Of a DNA stretch of 64,000 nucleotides, positions 25,133-37,080 are shown piece by piece. Each line of letters begins with the position of its first letter. Position 1 is the stretch's first letter. The stretch is from Ziziphus jujuba. Taxonomy: Eukaryota > Streptophyta > Magnoliopsida > Rosales > Rhamnaceae. The stretch is taken from NCBI RefSeq assembly GCF_031755915.1, contig NC_083382.1, positions 8,370,001-8,434,000 of the forward strand, in the 5' to 3' direction. The translations under genes were made by a program, and so were the position numbers. The notes under the pieces are model-generated. The model made no database searches, was not told the origin of the DNA, and worked only from the letters and a program-made list of their open reading frames with translations.

Positions 25133-25814
25133 GCCCACACTTTAGCTAAGCCCATCTGCCCAGGTCCAAGTGAGAGTCCAATTCAAAACCAATTGGTTAA
25201 GGATTGAGAAGCCTATTCAAACCAAAGACCACATGACCATTCAAACCAAAGACCACATGACCTTCCATTTGGAATAATATCTCATTTGTATTGGTCCAAG
25301 TGAGGTTCCAACTCGTAATCAATTAGTTATGCATGAAGTAGTCTACTTGGGCTATATGGTGCATGCTCTTTGAATTTCTCACTGATTGGTGCCAATGCTT
25401 TTTCACTCATCCGAAAGATATCTCCATATCTCCACTGCAGCCTAATTTGGCACACCCCATACCCACAAATGCTTTTTCGTGCATATGGGCATATATCTCC
25501 ACCGCAGCATCTCCTTAAGTTTTTTCGCCCATATTGCCATGGAGGTTGCTCTAATACCACTTTCAGGAGAGTGTAACCAGTTCACTTTCTAAGTAAGCCC
25601 ACCTCCTCCTTATTGCCATGAAAGTTGCTCTAATACCACCTTTAGGAGAGTGTAACCGCGGCTCACTTTTTGAGTAAGCCCCCCTCCCCAAATCCAAGTG
25701 AGGTTTCAACCCAAAGGCAATCGATTTTGGTTAGAGTAGCCTAACTAGGTTATATGGTGCATGCTCTTTGAGTTTCAAACTGATATGGGACTTTGGTTTG
25801 CATTATCCCAACAG
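25133..25814 (-). mobile_element. TRIM/LTR-like remnant with duplicated terminal segments
   Basis: Three related segments occur: 25166-25213, 25294-25390 and 25696-25790. The last two share gtgaggt and ctatatggtgcatgctctttga about 402 bases apart. A separate 80-base tandem duplication (about 25532-25608 and 25612-25683) carries gctctaataccac twice (25548-25560 and 25627-25639). Its complement GTGGTATTAGAGC resembles the Met-tRNA PBS with one change. The right edge ends ttatcccaaca, an LTR-like terminus (TGTTGGGATAA on the minus strand). I infer a rearranged small LTR or TRIM element; exact LTR borders and target duplication were not established. Confidence 0.45.
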
Positions 25815-26033
25815 TATATATTCAGTGTTAGCCACAGTAGCACTCTGCCTCACAGTCATATATGTGAACATTTTTGGCTCCATATCTATCTATTACTCTG
25901 ATATTAAATGTATTTTTGGCAAAAGATTCTCTCATTAATTTACAATACTTATACTCAATAGTATTCATTACACATGATATTTCTATTGTAAATCACCTAA
26001 ACATCACCACTAGATATGTATAAAAATTGCTGA
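25815..26033. other. 3' flank of the kinase-less WAK gene
   Basis: Short AT-rich spacer that would hold the 3' UTR of the minus-strand gene ending at 26034. A clear polyadenylation signal was not assigned. Confidence 0.3.
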
Positions 26034-27480
26034 TCATTGTAATTGTGGCTGGGATGCTACTAGTGGTATTAGAACATTAGAAGCTTCGTTTGAGTTTTCA
26101 GTCCCCTTTAACTCAATTTCTCTATTCCCATCCAAACGAGCTACTCTTCCACCCTCCTTCATTCTCTTATATAACCACCACCCGCCAGCAAGTACAAACA
26201 ACAATCCAATGATGCTGCCAATACCTGCACAACAACACCACCCCAAAAGAAGTAAAAATCAAACTACAATATTACAACTTCCAAAAATTGAAACTGTTTG
26301 TTCATAAACAGAACTGATTCATGCATGCGGGATCAATACCAATACGGATGAGATTAAGCACAGAGTGTTCATTATGAGATGGATAGTAGCATCCGTAACC
26401 CCCAAAATCGTTTTGACAAACTCCACCGTACTGTGTACAGCTATTGCTATCTTCCTTGCATTCATCAATATCTGCCAGCAAAACAAACAAATTATTTTCA
26501 GACACCTCAGAAATTTAAAATTTTCAAGAATATTGAGAGTTTAAATGTGCAAATGGTGTAGAGTTTTACTTTAACATACCTTTACATCCTTCAATAAGAT
26601 AAGGGTTTCCTTCAAATCCCCATCCACACCTACATTCAACCCTGGACTGATTGAATATTACTGAAGAAGAAGTGGCAATATCATTATAATATGTATAGCA
26701 AGTCGAATTTCTGTAGCATCCATACTCGGAGTTTACACTATCCCAATAGCATTTGGGATTTGACCAAGTTGATTTATTAGTCTCAAAAGAAGTTCCAAAT
26801 ACATCAAACGCTGAGTAATATAATTCCCATTCAAGCAACACAGGCACATCAACCATCTCTTTAAACGAATAAATATCGGTAAAATTGGACATAAACCAAT
26901 CTTGATCCACAAGGAAAGCATACTTGCAAACCTTCTCTTTTTCGCCGTCAACGGCATGAAAACTGGTCTTGAAGGAATTTAGATTCAAGGGGATGTTTGT
27001 CTGGCAGCAATTTATCCCACTACAGCTGTGGTTTCCAGTCTTACCGCAAGTGGACATGCAGCCGGCAATATTCGTCGACAATTTCGACGAAATCAACAAC
27101 CCGAATGCTCCACAACCTACAGCGGTGAATCTGTTCTTCTGTGAGAACACAAATGGGCTACCTTCCAAGCGGGGGCTCTGGCGGGTTTCTCTGTTGCAGT
27201 TCCAAAAGGTAATGGGGTTTCTAACCAGAATCGTGCCAGCTTCGACGGAAATCTCCATCACTTCCTGCTTGATGTGTCTTAAAAGTGGTATGGTGTTGTC
27301 TTTGATGCAAAGTACTTCAAACCATTCGTTGAGGAAACAGCCGGATCCGATTCCGAAAGGGTATGGGATGCTCACGTTTCCGCATTGCTTTTGACAGCCT
27401 GACTTGGCTGTGGGTGCTCCTGCTGCTACAATGATGAAAAAACAGAATAGAAGAACATGGGTTATCAATTTGCCAACCAT
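26034..27480 (-). CDS. WAK-like receptor without a kinase domain (3 exons)
   Basis: Predicted exons are 26580-27480, 26340-26471 and 26034-26224, all with GT/AG introns and consistent phase, giving 407 residues. I chose the start at 27480 because it begins a signal peptide (MVGKLITHVLLFCFFIIVAA); an in-frame ATG lies 33 bases upstream. Residues about 28-100 form a GUB_WAK_bind domain (CGNVSIPYPFGIG), followed by a Cys-rich WAK region (GINCCQT, CGWGFEGNPYL), an EGF-like exon (DIDECKEDSNSC) and a membrane segment (GSIIGLLFVLAGGWWLYK). The protein then ends after a tail of about 45 residues with no kinase motif. Family members bind pectin or oligogalacturonides at the cell wall. It may be a receptor-like protein acting through a partner kinase, or a truncated gene. 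It lies about 0.9 kb downstream of a full-architecture paralogue in the same orientation. Confidence 0.75.
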
Positions 27481-28404
27481 GGTCCTCTGTTTTCTTGATC
27501 CTCTTGTCTGCATTGACTCCGTTATCTATGATAATCACCAGAATAAATAAATAAATAACAATAACAATAGCAACAAAATAAAATAGACTTCGGTTATCTA
27601 CGATAATAACTATAACAAAAAAAATAAAAAACAATTATATGTACATATTTGTTTGAATGTGTTTGCTTGTTTGTTTGTTTTTTATTTTTTATTATATTGG
27701 ATCTTGATTAAGGAAAGTTGAAAGTGGATTGTTAGTCAGAATACAGAATGTTCTATCAGCTGCTCTGTTTGACTGTTTAGTTTTTTGCATTACCGAGTCA
27801 GCGTGACTAGGCAGGGAAAAGAAAATGAGACAGAAAAAAAGAAAGAAAGGATAAAAAGTCTAAGCTGTTGCTCACTATCATTAATTGATTATTTGAATAT
27901 TATGACTCAATTGGTCGATTAGACTACATCATAACGAATATTAGTACAGTTTCGAATATTCTATGACGCCAATTATCGAATTCTTCCACATGAGACAAAC
28001 AAAGGGTAATTTCTATGAAATGTTGAGGTGTCGAAAACCACAAAAAGAAAGCTTTCGCAATTAATGCATAGGTTTGGTAGAAAAATCAATTCAAACCGAG
28101 TTTCAACTTTTAATTAATGGTCATTGTGTTATATATATATATATATATAAATAATTAGATATTGGATAAAAATGGAAAGAGCAAAAAACAAAAGAAATTC
28201 GTCTATAGGTCACTTTAGTAATTAAATTAAGAAGGATTTGGTCATGGAACGAGTCTGCTAGCATTCGACACTCCTTACATGGTAACTTTTCTATGTGATG
28301 ATGTTGAAGAAATTCATCAAAGCAAATGTGCATTTTTCAATCTGCTAATATGCTCCATATATTACTATCTTTACTGATGATTACCAAAAAAATGGAAAAG
28401 GAAA
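27481..28404. other. Spacer between two WAK-like genes
   Basis: It carries the upstream region of the gene ending at 26034 and the 3' flank of the gene at 28405-31422. AT-rich, with a TA microsatellite near 28133. TTGAC-type W-box cores occur (for example tttgactg near 27769), but this motif is too short to count as evidence of regulation. Open frame 28121-28333 is not supported as a gene. Confidence 0.35.
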
Positions 28405-31400
28405 TTACTTATAAGTAACCATATGTTTCTCATTTAGAGGTGCTTCCATATCTGATGAGGAAGCAATACCACCATAGGAAGCTGACCATGTCGATATAGA
28501 AACATCATCCCAAGGTGCTGTCATTTCATTTCGGTCATATTCGACCACTTCAACATTTTGCACGACATAATCAGAAGCTTTAACTAATTTTTGAATTCTC
28601 TCCAGCTCCATTGCCACTTCTTTCATCGAAGGCCTTTTCCTACCACTCAAATCCAAGCATCTTTTCGCAAGTTTAGCAACTGCCATTATTGCTTCTTTTT
28701 CGCCAGTTGCTTCCTTCAAAATTGGAGGATCGACATGTCAAACAAACAATTCTCTTCCATGGAAAGAATGAAAGAAGCTGCTAGACTTCCTCCTTCCTCT
28801 GCCTGCATAAAAACTGGTTTCCGTCCTGTCAATAGCTCAGCAAGAACCACCCCAAAGCTATATACGTCACTCTTATCGGTAAACTGGCTTGACTGGAAGT
28901 ATTCAGGGTCCAAGTATCCAAATGTGCCATATACTATGGTGGTGAGGTGTGTTTGCTCAATGGTAACAGATCTTGAAGTTCCAAAATCTGCTATTTTTGC
29001 CCTGTACTTTTCGTCGAGCAGAATGTTTGAAGACTTTATGTCACGGTGATAAATGGGAAAGGAAGCGGCAGAATGCAAGTAGGAAAGAGTTCCTGCAATT
29101 TCCTTTGCAATTCGTAAGCGCGTTTCCCATGTTAGTTGAAAGTCCTCATTTTGATCATGTATATACCGGAACAATGTTCCGTTTGGTATAAACTCATAAA
29201 CTAGCAGAGGAACTTCAGTCTCTAAACAACATCCTAATAGTTTAACAACATTCCTGTGATTAATTTGTGAGAGAATGACAATTTCATTAATGAACTCTGT
29301 AACTTTGACTGTATCAACTTTTTTAGACTTCTTGATAGCAACAATTTTTCCATCTGCCAACATTCCTTTGTAAACAGTACCTTGACCTCCCTTGCCAAGA
29401 ACTCTGTTCATGTTGAACTGGTCAGTTGCCTTCTCTAACTCATCTGATTTAAACAACTTGGTTTTCTCAATATTGGCTTTCCCTGAAGATAATTGTTGTT
29501 GTAACAACAATCCACCATTTTGTTTGAAAAACTTTTCTCTGCGTCTTTTTTTTAATACATTTGGTTAGCAACCATGCTGAAGCTGATAGAAATAACAATC
29601 CAAGGACGCCGCTGCCAACACCTGCATTCATCGATCAGAAAGGAAAAATAACTTCAATCGTCAATTGCATGAATTTGACCACATAAAAGACAATTTGTGC
29701 CATATGTGTTGGATTACAACCCTTATGAATTCAGCAAAAAATGTCCATGTTTTGTGGTACATTGGGAAATGACAAGGTAATAGAGGAAATTGTTAATTTG
29801 CTCAATATATAATACTTTATTCTCAAATCCAGACACAATTCATAGCCTCATATATATATATATATATACTTGATGAATTAATTAATAATTCATTAATTAG
29901 AGCATACCGATTAAAATCGCTCTCAGTGGAGACTTTTTGCGTTCGGGAAGGCTGCAGCCAACGCCTCCAGGATAGTCAGTACAAATATAGCCTTCGCCAC
30001 AATAATTAGGATCTTTCTTGCAAACTTTAATATCTGAAATGCATTAACAAATTAACATATGTGAAAAACTAGAAAACTTCCCCAAAAAAAAAAAAAAAAA
30101 AAAGGCATTGTGAAACAAAAAAAATAATAATAAGGATTTGTTGTTTTGTCACATTACTTTGCAAAACAAATTGCTTCAACATCTTCTAAAACTATTACCA
30201 AAGCTTAAAATAGAGAGTTTATCATTACGCATGATATTGATAATCACAAAAATAATTTACAGTTCACATAATAATAATTAAAGAATTTTATTTTATATAT
30301 ATATATATATATATATATTAAATGTTTGAAAAAATAATGCCTTTGCACTGAAATAATAAATTCAGCTTAACCTAAAGTATAGTCGTTTGATTGTGTCGTA
30401 CAATTAAAATTGAAACTCATAAAAAAAAAGGATACATTTTTCATGTATGTAAATTTTCCAAATCGAAATCTTTGTTTAGGCAAGTGAAAGAGTTTTTTTT
30501 TTAATATTTTACCTTTACATCCTCCAAGAAGATACGGGTTTCCTTCGAAGCTCCATTGCCCGCATGAGCACTGAAGCCTTGGCTGATTTACATTTACAAT
30601 ATAAACATTGCAAGACGAATTTCTATAACAACCATATTCGGATGTTGCAATGTCTGTATAGCAATTGTATTCTAAAAAACCAGAGCTATTGGTCTCCACA
30701 AAAGTTCCAAATATATCATAGGTTGAATAATGATACAGCTCCCAATTAAGCTCCACAGGAACATCAACCATCTCATGGATTGCAGAAATATTCGTCGAAC
30801 CGGACTCCAACCACCGTTGGTCTGCCATGAATGCAAACTTACATTGATTTCCGCTACCCTCTGCGGGAAGGTCGAGAAAACTGGTGTTGAATGATTTGAG
30901 ATTTGATGGTATGGTTGTCTGGCAGCAATTTATACCATTGCAGCTATTACCATAAGCTGTGTCATTACAAATGGAGGAGCATCCACCAATGGATGCTTCC
31001 CCGGAATTCATCAAAGCAATGGCTCCGCAACCAACGGCTGCGAACTTGTTGTTTTTAGAGTACTTAAAAGGGCTTCCTTCTAAGTTGGTGCTTTCGCGCA
31101 TTTGCTTACCACTGCAATTCCAGAAGGTGATTGGGTTCCTCACCTGAAAAGTGCCTTCGACAGAGATTTCAATCACTTCTAGCTTTGTTCTGTTCAAGAT
31201 GGGTTTCGGAACGGTGTTCGATGAGTTGTTGTTTTGGCAAATGATTTCGAACCTTTCGTCCAGGAAACAGCCCGGTTTGATCCCAAAAGAGAATGGGATG
31301 CTAACATTTCCACAGTGTGAAGGACAGCCATTCCTGGCTGTTGGTATTTCTGATGCTACTTGATTCATCATGAGCCATGAAAACAACAGAAGAAGATAAA

Positions 31401-31422
31401 ATGTAAATTGTTTTCCCATCAT
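28405..31422 (-). CDS. Wall-associated receptor kinase-like gene with two 1-base frameshifts
   Basis: Three exons, 30513-31422, 29908-30033 and 28405-29621, with GT/AG borders; total coding length equals about 750 residues, normal for WAKs. Exon 1 has a signal peptide ([14 protein letters not shown]), GUB_WAK_bind ([12 protein letters not shown]) and WAK Cys-rich regions. Exon 2 is a divergent EGF-like module ([20 protein letters not shown]). Exon 3 has the membrane span, the [17 protein letters not shown] juxtamembrane motif and an RD-type Ser/Thr kinase: [24 protein letters not shown] (about residue 536), DFG (about 556) and [11 protein letters not shown]. Odd: an eighth base in the homopolymer at 29546-29553 and a missing base near 28731-28737 shift the frame, so the kinase is out of frame with the receptor. 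The two shifts cancel in length. Either these are assembly errors and the gene is intact, or it is a recent pseudogene. Confidence 0.85.
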
Positions 31423-31485
31423 TTTTTCTTTTTCTTTATTTGTTTTCTTTGTTTTTGTTTGTTGTCCTCGTTCTAGTTCTTAATC

Positions 31486-31495
31486 AGTATATATC
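31486..31495 (-). promoter_or_regulatory. Candidate TATA box of the WAK-like gene at 28405-31422
   Basis: GATATATACT on the minus strand lies about 63 bases upstream of the start codon at 31422, which fits a TATA box with a short 5' UTR. The region is AT-rich, so the match is weak evidence. Confidence 0.25.
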
Positions 31496-31839
31496 TAATT
31501 CGGTCTAAAATGAAAAAGAAAAGTATTGAAATTTCTCTGCAACTTCGTGCTTAGACTATGTCGTATATTATGTGATCGATCATTTTTCTTCATTTTTTTT
31601 ATTTTTTTAATTCTCTGACCGATAATTCTTCGTTTAGACTTCACGATTCTATTTTTTCCGTCTGGCGCACTATACCGACACATGTAGTTTTTCTCGTTAA
31701 ATTGTAAAATTTTCTATAGCTTTAAAGTTAGTATTAATTTTTTGGAATATAAATTAATGACATGTGGTATCTAATTTAATTTAATTTTTTCCTAGTGCCT
31801 AGCCAATTACTGTCATCTTCTTCTTTATTTTAACAAAAG

Positions 31840-34480
31840 TTTGGCTATTTTTATTTTAACAAAAGCCAATTACTATATTATTTGAATGTTTTATAAATTA
31901 ACAAAAGTTTGGCTATTTTTGCTATTGGTATTGATTGATTATTATTTTTTGGATAATAACATGACAATTAATATTAATTTGATACATTTGACTTAATTTT
32001 GTATATTAAATTTTTAATTTTTTTTTTTACAAAATTCAAATTTTAATATGAAAAAGTGAATGAGTAGTAGATTAAAATATCATGTGAATCTTCAGTAATC
32101 ATTTGCTTATTTTCTTTACATATATATATATATATATATATATTTTTAATGAAGCCCTTTTTTGTACTCTTACTTTTAAGCTATGTATTTCACTAATGTA
32201 CTCTCATTTTTTACATTAATTTACTCTCACTTGAATAAATAAATTGTATTTATGATATGCTTAATACCTCTTTATAATTACAAATCAACTTTTTTCCCTC
32301 TTAAGAAAAATGAGTGCGATAATTGCTATTTTGGTTGCATTCATCAATAACTACAATCGAATTTGTCAGAGACCTGGGAATGATAAAGTTCTTCTTATAA
32401 ATTAATTAATTTTAATGATTTGAATATTTAAAATATGTTGAGCTTTAAATTAAACCTTCCACTGATTGAGTAGTGGATTTCTTGGTCTCAAACTCAATTA
32501 TTCTCAATTAAAGTACATATACATAAATCAATACTTAATAAAATAACTCCCATTCAAGTACCATTGGCACATTAGCCGGATTTGTTTTTATAAAAAAAGC
32601 ATATTCTTTTTAATAAAGAACATTTTTATGTATAATTAAAGGTTTGAGATGACATATAATCCATATTTAAATAAAAATAAAGACTATTCAATAATTGACC
32701 CATGTTGACAAAAATACCCTTTATATTGTAGATGCTATAGGTTAGACTTTCTCCATACCTCTTAGTTTTTCTTTCTTCCTCTACATGAAGTTTTAAAATT
32801 CCAATAACTTTGGCATATATAATAAGTATTTATTTATTTTTTTTCTACATAAAAAATGAACATGGAAGAACTAAATCCGGAAAAAACTTGAAGATTTTTT
32901 TTTTTTCCAATTTGCAGCAAGAATGGAGATTTTTGCATGTTGCTTCGTCTATATCTTCCCTTATTCTATCTAATTTTCTCCTTCTTGCTTTTCTCAATCT
33001 CTACAGTCGGTTTAAAAAGCATATAAAAAGGGTGTTAAGGTCCATCCAACTGTATATTTCAACAAGATTTAATTTTTACCAAAACATGTACATTTTTCGT
33101 TTAAAGGCCTTTTGGAGGGTTATTTAAGCAACAAATTATCCAACAATATTCTTTATATTATATATATATTTTTTTATTTTTTCAATAAATATTTATTATT
33201 ATATTTATTTGCCTTTTTTTTTTAAATTAGAATTCTCTCTCAATTATTTTATTATTTCCCTCTTCTTTTTTTTTTTTTTTTTGAACCTATACATTGATAA
33301 CTAAAATAGATAGTGTTTTGGAAATTTGGTTAACATTAAATTACATTAATTTAATATTAAAAGAATTTAACTCTCCAAATATGAAGAATCAAATCAATTT
33401 TATATTTTAAAAAGTCAAATTACAAAATAAAAAGTATGCACAAGATAAAAGAGCCCCATGGATGCACTTTCTAGTCAATGACTTCTAGTAGCTACATCAA
33501 TTTAGATAAGAAAATTCTAACAGCTACATCAATTTAGGCAAGAAACTTCTAAGTTAGGTTGTAGGGGACTTTAATGATATGACCAATTGTGGTAAAATAA
33601 GGATTTAGACTTTTAAAAAGATTGGAGACACCATTTCCTGGCCATCACGAATTTACTGGGAAAGTTTGTCTCTTTTATTAATACCTATAAACTCATAAAC
33701 TATTTAATGATCAAGTAATGACAAGAAGCTTCATTTCAAGCAATTTTCTGGTATCAGCAAAAAAATACTGATGATATAACTTGAGATAAAATGAAATAAA
33801 GTCGATCTGTTGGCCATTAATTAGGGCATAGATTTTCGAATACAGTGGATTTATTAATTTCCCCTCTAAGTAGGAAACTCCTCATTTAGTTGACTTGTTT
33901 TTCTTTTGTTCTACAAGTTTTTTGCCATAACTTCACCATTTTGAGCTTACATATATATATAAATACATATTTAATATTTTTGGATTGAGACAAGGTTTTC
34001 AATTGGGTTCCTTATTAAAACAATAATTTCTTAAAACTAGCTGTTTTTGTAAATATTTGCATGGAAACAGTAATATAATCTTATTAAATATAATAGAGGA
34101 TGCAAGGCTGAAAACAGAGTCCTTGGAGGTAAAATCCTTTTGTAAATTCTTTCAAATTTAACGCTTGCCTTGTCAGCATTCGGTCAGACTAACTTCTGTT
34201 ATCCAAGTCAGCATTTTTAATCTTCTTCTTCTTCTAGCTTTACATACTTTTCTTGCTGTTTTTCTATCTCTAGTAAATTGTAAGATGTCATAGGACCTTG
34301 CTATGACCCTGTCTATTTTCTATTACTTTAAAAAAATAAAAATAAAAAACAAAGGACAAAGAGAAAGAAAAATTAATAGAAAAAGAGAAATAAAATGAAA
34401 GATTACCAAAATTGAAGAAACAATTCACTTTGTTTTCCAACAACGAAGGCAATTAAAGTACAGATATATAATATTTCTAA
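31840..34480. repeat. Duplicated WAK spacer, unit I
   Basis: This spacer matches 37840-40680 (unit II) over most of its length. Shared stretches include the block around ttgatacatttgacttaatttt (31979 and 37905), the block with ccaaaacatgtacatttttcg (33077; ccaaaacatgtgtatttttcg at 39323) and gttaggttgtaggggacttt (33555 and 39778). The order of the shared blocks is kept, so the two units arose by tandem duplication. A partial third copy lies at 35940-36660. Apart from the extracellular-domain relic at 32440-32590 I see no gene. Confidence 0.75.
32440..32590 (-). pseudogene. WAK extracellular-domain fragment (unit I)
   Basis: The minus-strand translation gives NVPMVLEWELF and then EFETKKSTTQS. 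These correspond to VDVPVLLEWELYYS and SFETNKSTWSN in the extracellular exon of the gene at 26034-27480. Stops and AT-rich sequence separate the two pieces. It is a small fossil of a WAK exon 1. Confidence 0.6.
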
Positions 34481-34486
34481 TAACCA

Positions 34487-35640
34487 TTACTTGGAAACTA
34501 ATAGTGGCATTGCATCTATTGGTGAAACAATATTATTACCAGTGTTTATGTGTGAACCAATTGGTGTGGAAACATCCCAAGGCTCTGTTATTTCTGGCCT
34601 TAGATATTCATCTTCTTTATGAGTCTCTTCATTCAAAAAAGTTATGGTTGATTTCTGAATTGCCTCCAACTCCATTGTCACTTCTTTCATTGTGGGTCGA
34701 TGCCTTCAATTCAAATTCAAGCATCCTCTTGCAACATTAGCAACTTCCATGATCTGTTCCTTACTTCCTTTATTACCAATTTGAGGATCAACTACATCAA
34801 ACAAACGATTTTCCTCCATGCACATGAAGAAAAAATTTGCTAGGCTTCTTCCTTCTTTCAACCTCTTTATACAAACTGGTTTTTGTCCCATCAAGAGCTC
34901 AACGGTTACCACACCGAAGCTATAGACATCACCTTTCTCTGTAAATTGGCTTGATTGGAAATACTCAGGATCCAAATAGCCAAATGTACCATGTACCCGT
35001 GTAGCAACATGTGTTTGGTCAATGGTAACTGATTTTGAACTTCCAAAATCAGCAATTTTCGCTCTGTACTTGTCATAAAAAAGTATGTTCGAAGACTTGA
35101 TGTCGCAAATGGTGCAAGGGAAAGGAAGGTGCAGAGTGTAAGTAGGACAAAGCACCTGCAATTTCCAATGCAACTCGTGAACGCATTTCCCATGTAAAAG
35201 GAAATTCCTCATTTTGGTCATGTATATGCTCGGAAAGTGTATCAATGATTATGAATTCATAATCATGAAGCAGAACTTCGGTCTCTAAACAGCATCCTAA
35301 TAGTTTAACCACGTTCCTGTGGTTAATTTGTGAAAGAATGATAACCTCATTAATGAATTCCGTAAGTTACTCTTCGGCTACTATTTTAGATTTTTTTTAG
35401 ATTTTTTCACCGCAATGATTTTTCCATTCGCCGACATTTCTTTGTAAACACGACCTTGGCCACCTTGGCCTAAAATTCTTTTTTTTTTTTTGGTAAGAAT
35501 CCCACAACCCCGGATCGAACTTGGGTGGAGATCGAAAGGAGGCATGGCTAATGCCAGCCCAGCTGCGACCTCTGTCGCTGGCCTAAAATTGAACACCTTG
35601 ATTTTAGTGCCAAATTGTACTGCCCCTGAATATAAATATT
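34487..35640 (-). pseudogene. WAK-type kinase pseudogene, unit I, with SINE insertion
   Basis: A degenerate WAK kinase exon. The C-terminus runs MKEVTMELEAIQKS to the stop after MPLLVSK (34487-34690). The C-lobe gives [37 protein letters not shown] and SLANFFFMCMEENRLFDVVD (34706-35245). The N-lobe gives [13 protein letters not shown] and GQGGQGRVYKEMSANGKI, with frame breaks. The HRD region is shifted (HH then frame change, DIKSS in another frame). A 102-base SINE separates the glycine loop from the juxtamembrane remnant at 35580-35640. The extracellular exons are reduced to a first-exon fragment at 36960-37080. Confidence 0.85.
35478..35579 (-). mobile_element. SINE insertion with 11-base target duplication
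   Basis: A 102-base segment is flanked by the direct repeat GGCCTAAAATT (35467-35477 and 35580-35590). On the minus strand it ends with a run of A after GTGGGATTCTTACC, and carries AGTTCGATCCGG, which resembles an RNA polymerase III B box (GGTTCGANNCC). An A box was not found, so it is probably 5'-truncated. The paralogous kinase copy near 41620-41640 has GGCCTAAAATT once and no insert. A tRNA-derived plant SINE is the simplest reading. Confidence 0.75.
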
Positions 35641-35823
35641 TAATTTTATTATTTTTATATTATAATTTTAAAATTAAATTATTTAAAAATAATTATTTAA
35701 ATTACAATTTAATATATAAATCTCACAAATAATTTTTCACCAACTACAGCAAATAGCATTTTTCTTTCCGTGTTCTCTTTTCTTAATTTGTCCATGCTTT
35801 CTTTATGCAAACGGAGCCAAACC

Positions 35824-35866
<43 letters not shown>

Positions 35867-35939
35867 AAAAGTGGCCATCGAAGTATTATACTCTTCTTAC
35901 ATTCATGTGGGAACCACATATAAGCAATTTATATTTGTT
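35641..35939. other. AT-rich spacer with a 40-base A tract
   Basis: Contains an uninterrupted run of 40 A at 35825-35864. This run is not next to the SINE (whose own tail is T-rich on the plus strand at 35479-35490). No gene seen. Confidence 0.6.
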
Positions 35940-36660
35940 CTAATACCTTTAGTGATTTGATACATTTGATTTAATTTTGTATATTGAGTTTTTAATTTTT
36001 TTTTAGCAAAAGCTTTATAAAATTTAAAAGTTTTTGAAATATTTAATTTTGTTATTGCTTATTTTTCTTTAACTTTCTCTTTTTTTATTTTTTTTTTATC
36101 ATTAAGACGTTGTATTTCACTAAAAGCTTTATAAAATTTAAAATTTTTTGAAATATTTAATTTTGTTATTGCTTATTTTCCTTTAACTTTTTCCTTTTTT
36201 ATTTTTTTTATCATTAAGACGTTGTATTTCATCAATTTATTCTCACTTCAATAAAGTAATTGTATTTATGATATGCTTAATACCTTTTTACACTTACAAA
36301 TCTAACTTTTTTTTTTTTTTCCCTATTGACAAAAGTGAACGGGATATTTACTATCTTAGTTGCATTAATCAATAACTGCAATCAAATTTGTTAGAGACCT
36401 GAAAAATGATCAATTTCTACTTACAAATGAATTAATTTTAATGATTTGAATATTCAAAATGGTGTTGAGCATTACACTGAATCTTCGATCGATTGAATAA
36501 TGGATTTGTTTGTCTCAAACTAAATTATTCTCAGTAAAATGCAAATATATCAATACTTGAATAATATATATATATATATATTCTATTGGAGTACCATTGG
36601 CACATCAACCTTCTCTTTCGAAGAGAAAAAAGAAAAAGAAAAAGTCCATTAACTTAGATA
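35940..36660. repeat. Partial third copy of the WAK spacer, with an extracellular-domain relic
   Basis: The segment repeats parts of units I and II (tgatacatttgatttaattttg near 35958, tcaataactgcaatcaaattt near 36370). It includes a minus-strand KVDVPMVLQ fragment (about 36590-36625), equivalent to VDVPVLLEW in the intact WAK exon. A nearly identical internal doubling is visible: agctttataaaatttaaaa occurs at about 36010 and 36126 with similar sequence around it. Confidence 0.6.
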
Positions 36661-36959
36661 AGAAATTATGGCAGCCACATCAATTTAAATAAGAAATTTC
36701 CTACATGGATGGAGGTCCAAGGGCACGTGACCCCTCAAATTTTTTCGACTTTTAGCTTTTTTTAATTTTTGTTGTTTATTAAATTAACTTTCCTCACAAA
36801 ATCTCCCACATACTAATTTTTTTTTGTCATTTTGTATTTTTGTTTTCTATTTTAATATATTCTTACCCGTAGCATACTTTTTTTTTTGCTATAATAACTA
36901 TTTAATGTAATGGAAAAATATTTTCTTGGAGTAAATATAATCGACGTATACTTTTTTTC

Positions 36960-37080
36960 CGTTTAACAACCAGGCTTGCCTAAGGTTAGTGCAAATGATG
37001 GTAGTGCATTTTTAGTGATCAACCATGAAAATCCAACCACTTGAACAAGCACCACCAGTCTCCTCACCCCCATTCTTTTT
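36960..37080 (-). pseudogene. WAK first-exon (signal peptide) relic
   Basis: On the minus strand this segment is close to the start of the WAK relic at 43870-43991: both encode a VLVQVxGxSWLI signal peptide followed by a GKPGC motif, here from caaccaggcttgcctaagg on the plus strand. It is probably the 5' end of the unit I WAK pseudogene whose kinase lies at 34487-35640, with the rest of exon 1 lost or scattered. Confidence 0.6.

Noticed and set aside
35381..35596. Apparent novel N-terminus of a kinase (GLALAMPPFDL-type sequence)
   Set aside because: This is the translated SINE inserted in the kinase relic, shown by its flanking 11-base duplication.
35825..35864. Run of 40 A as the tail of a retroposed gene
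   Set aside because: No target duplication or retroposed sequence was found on either side; slippage in AT-rich DNA is sufficient.
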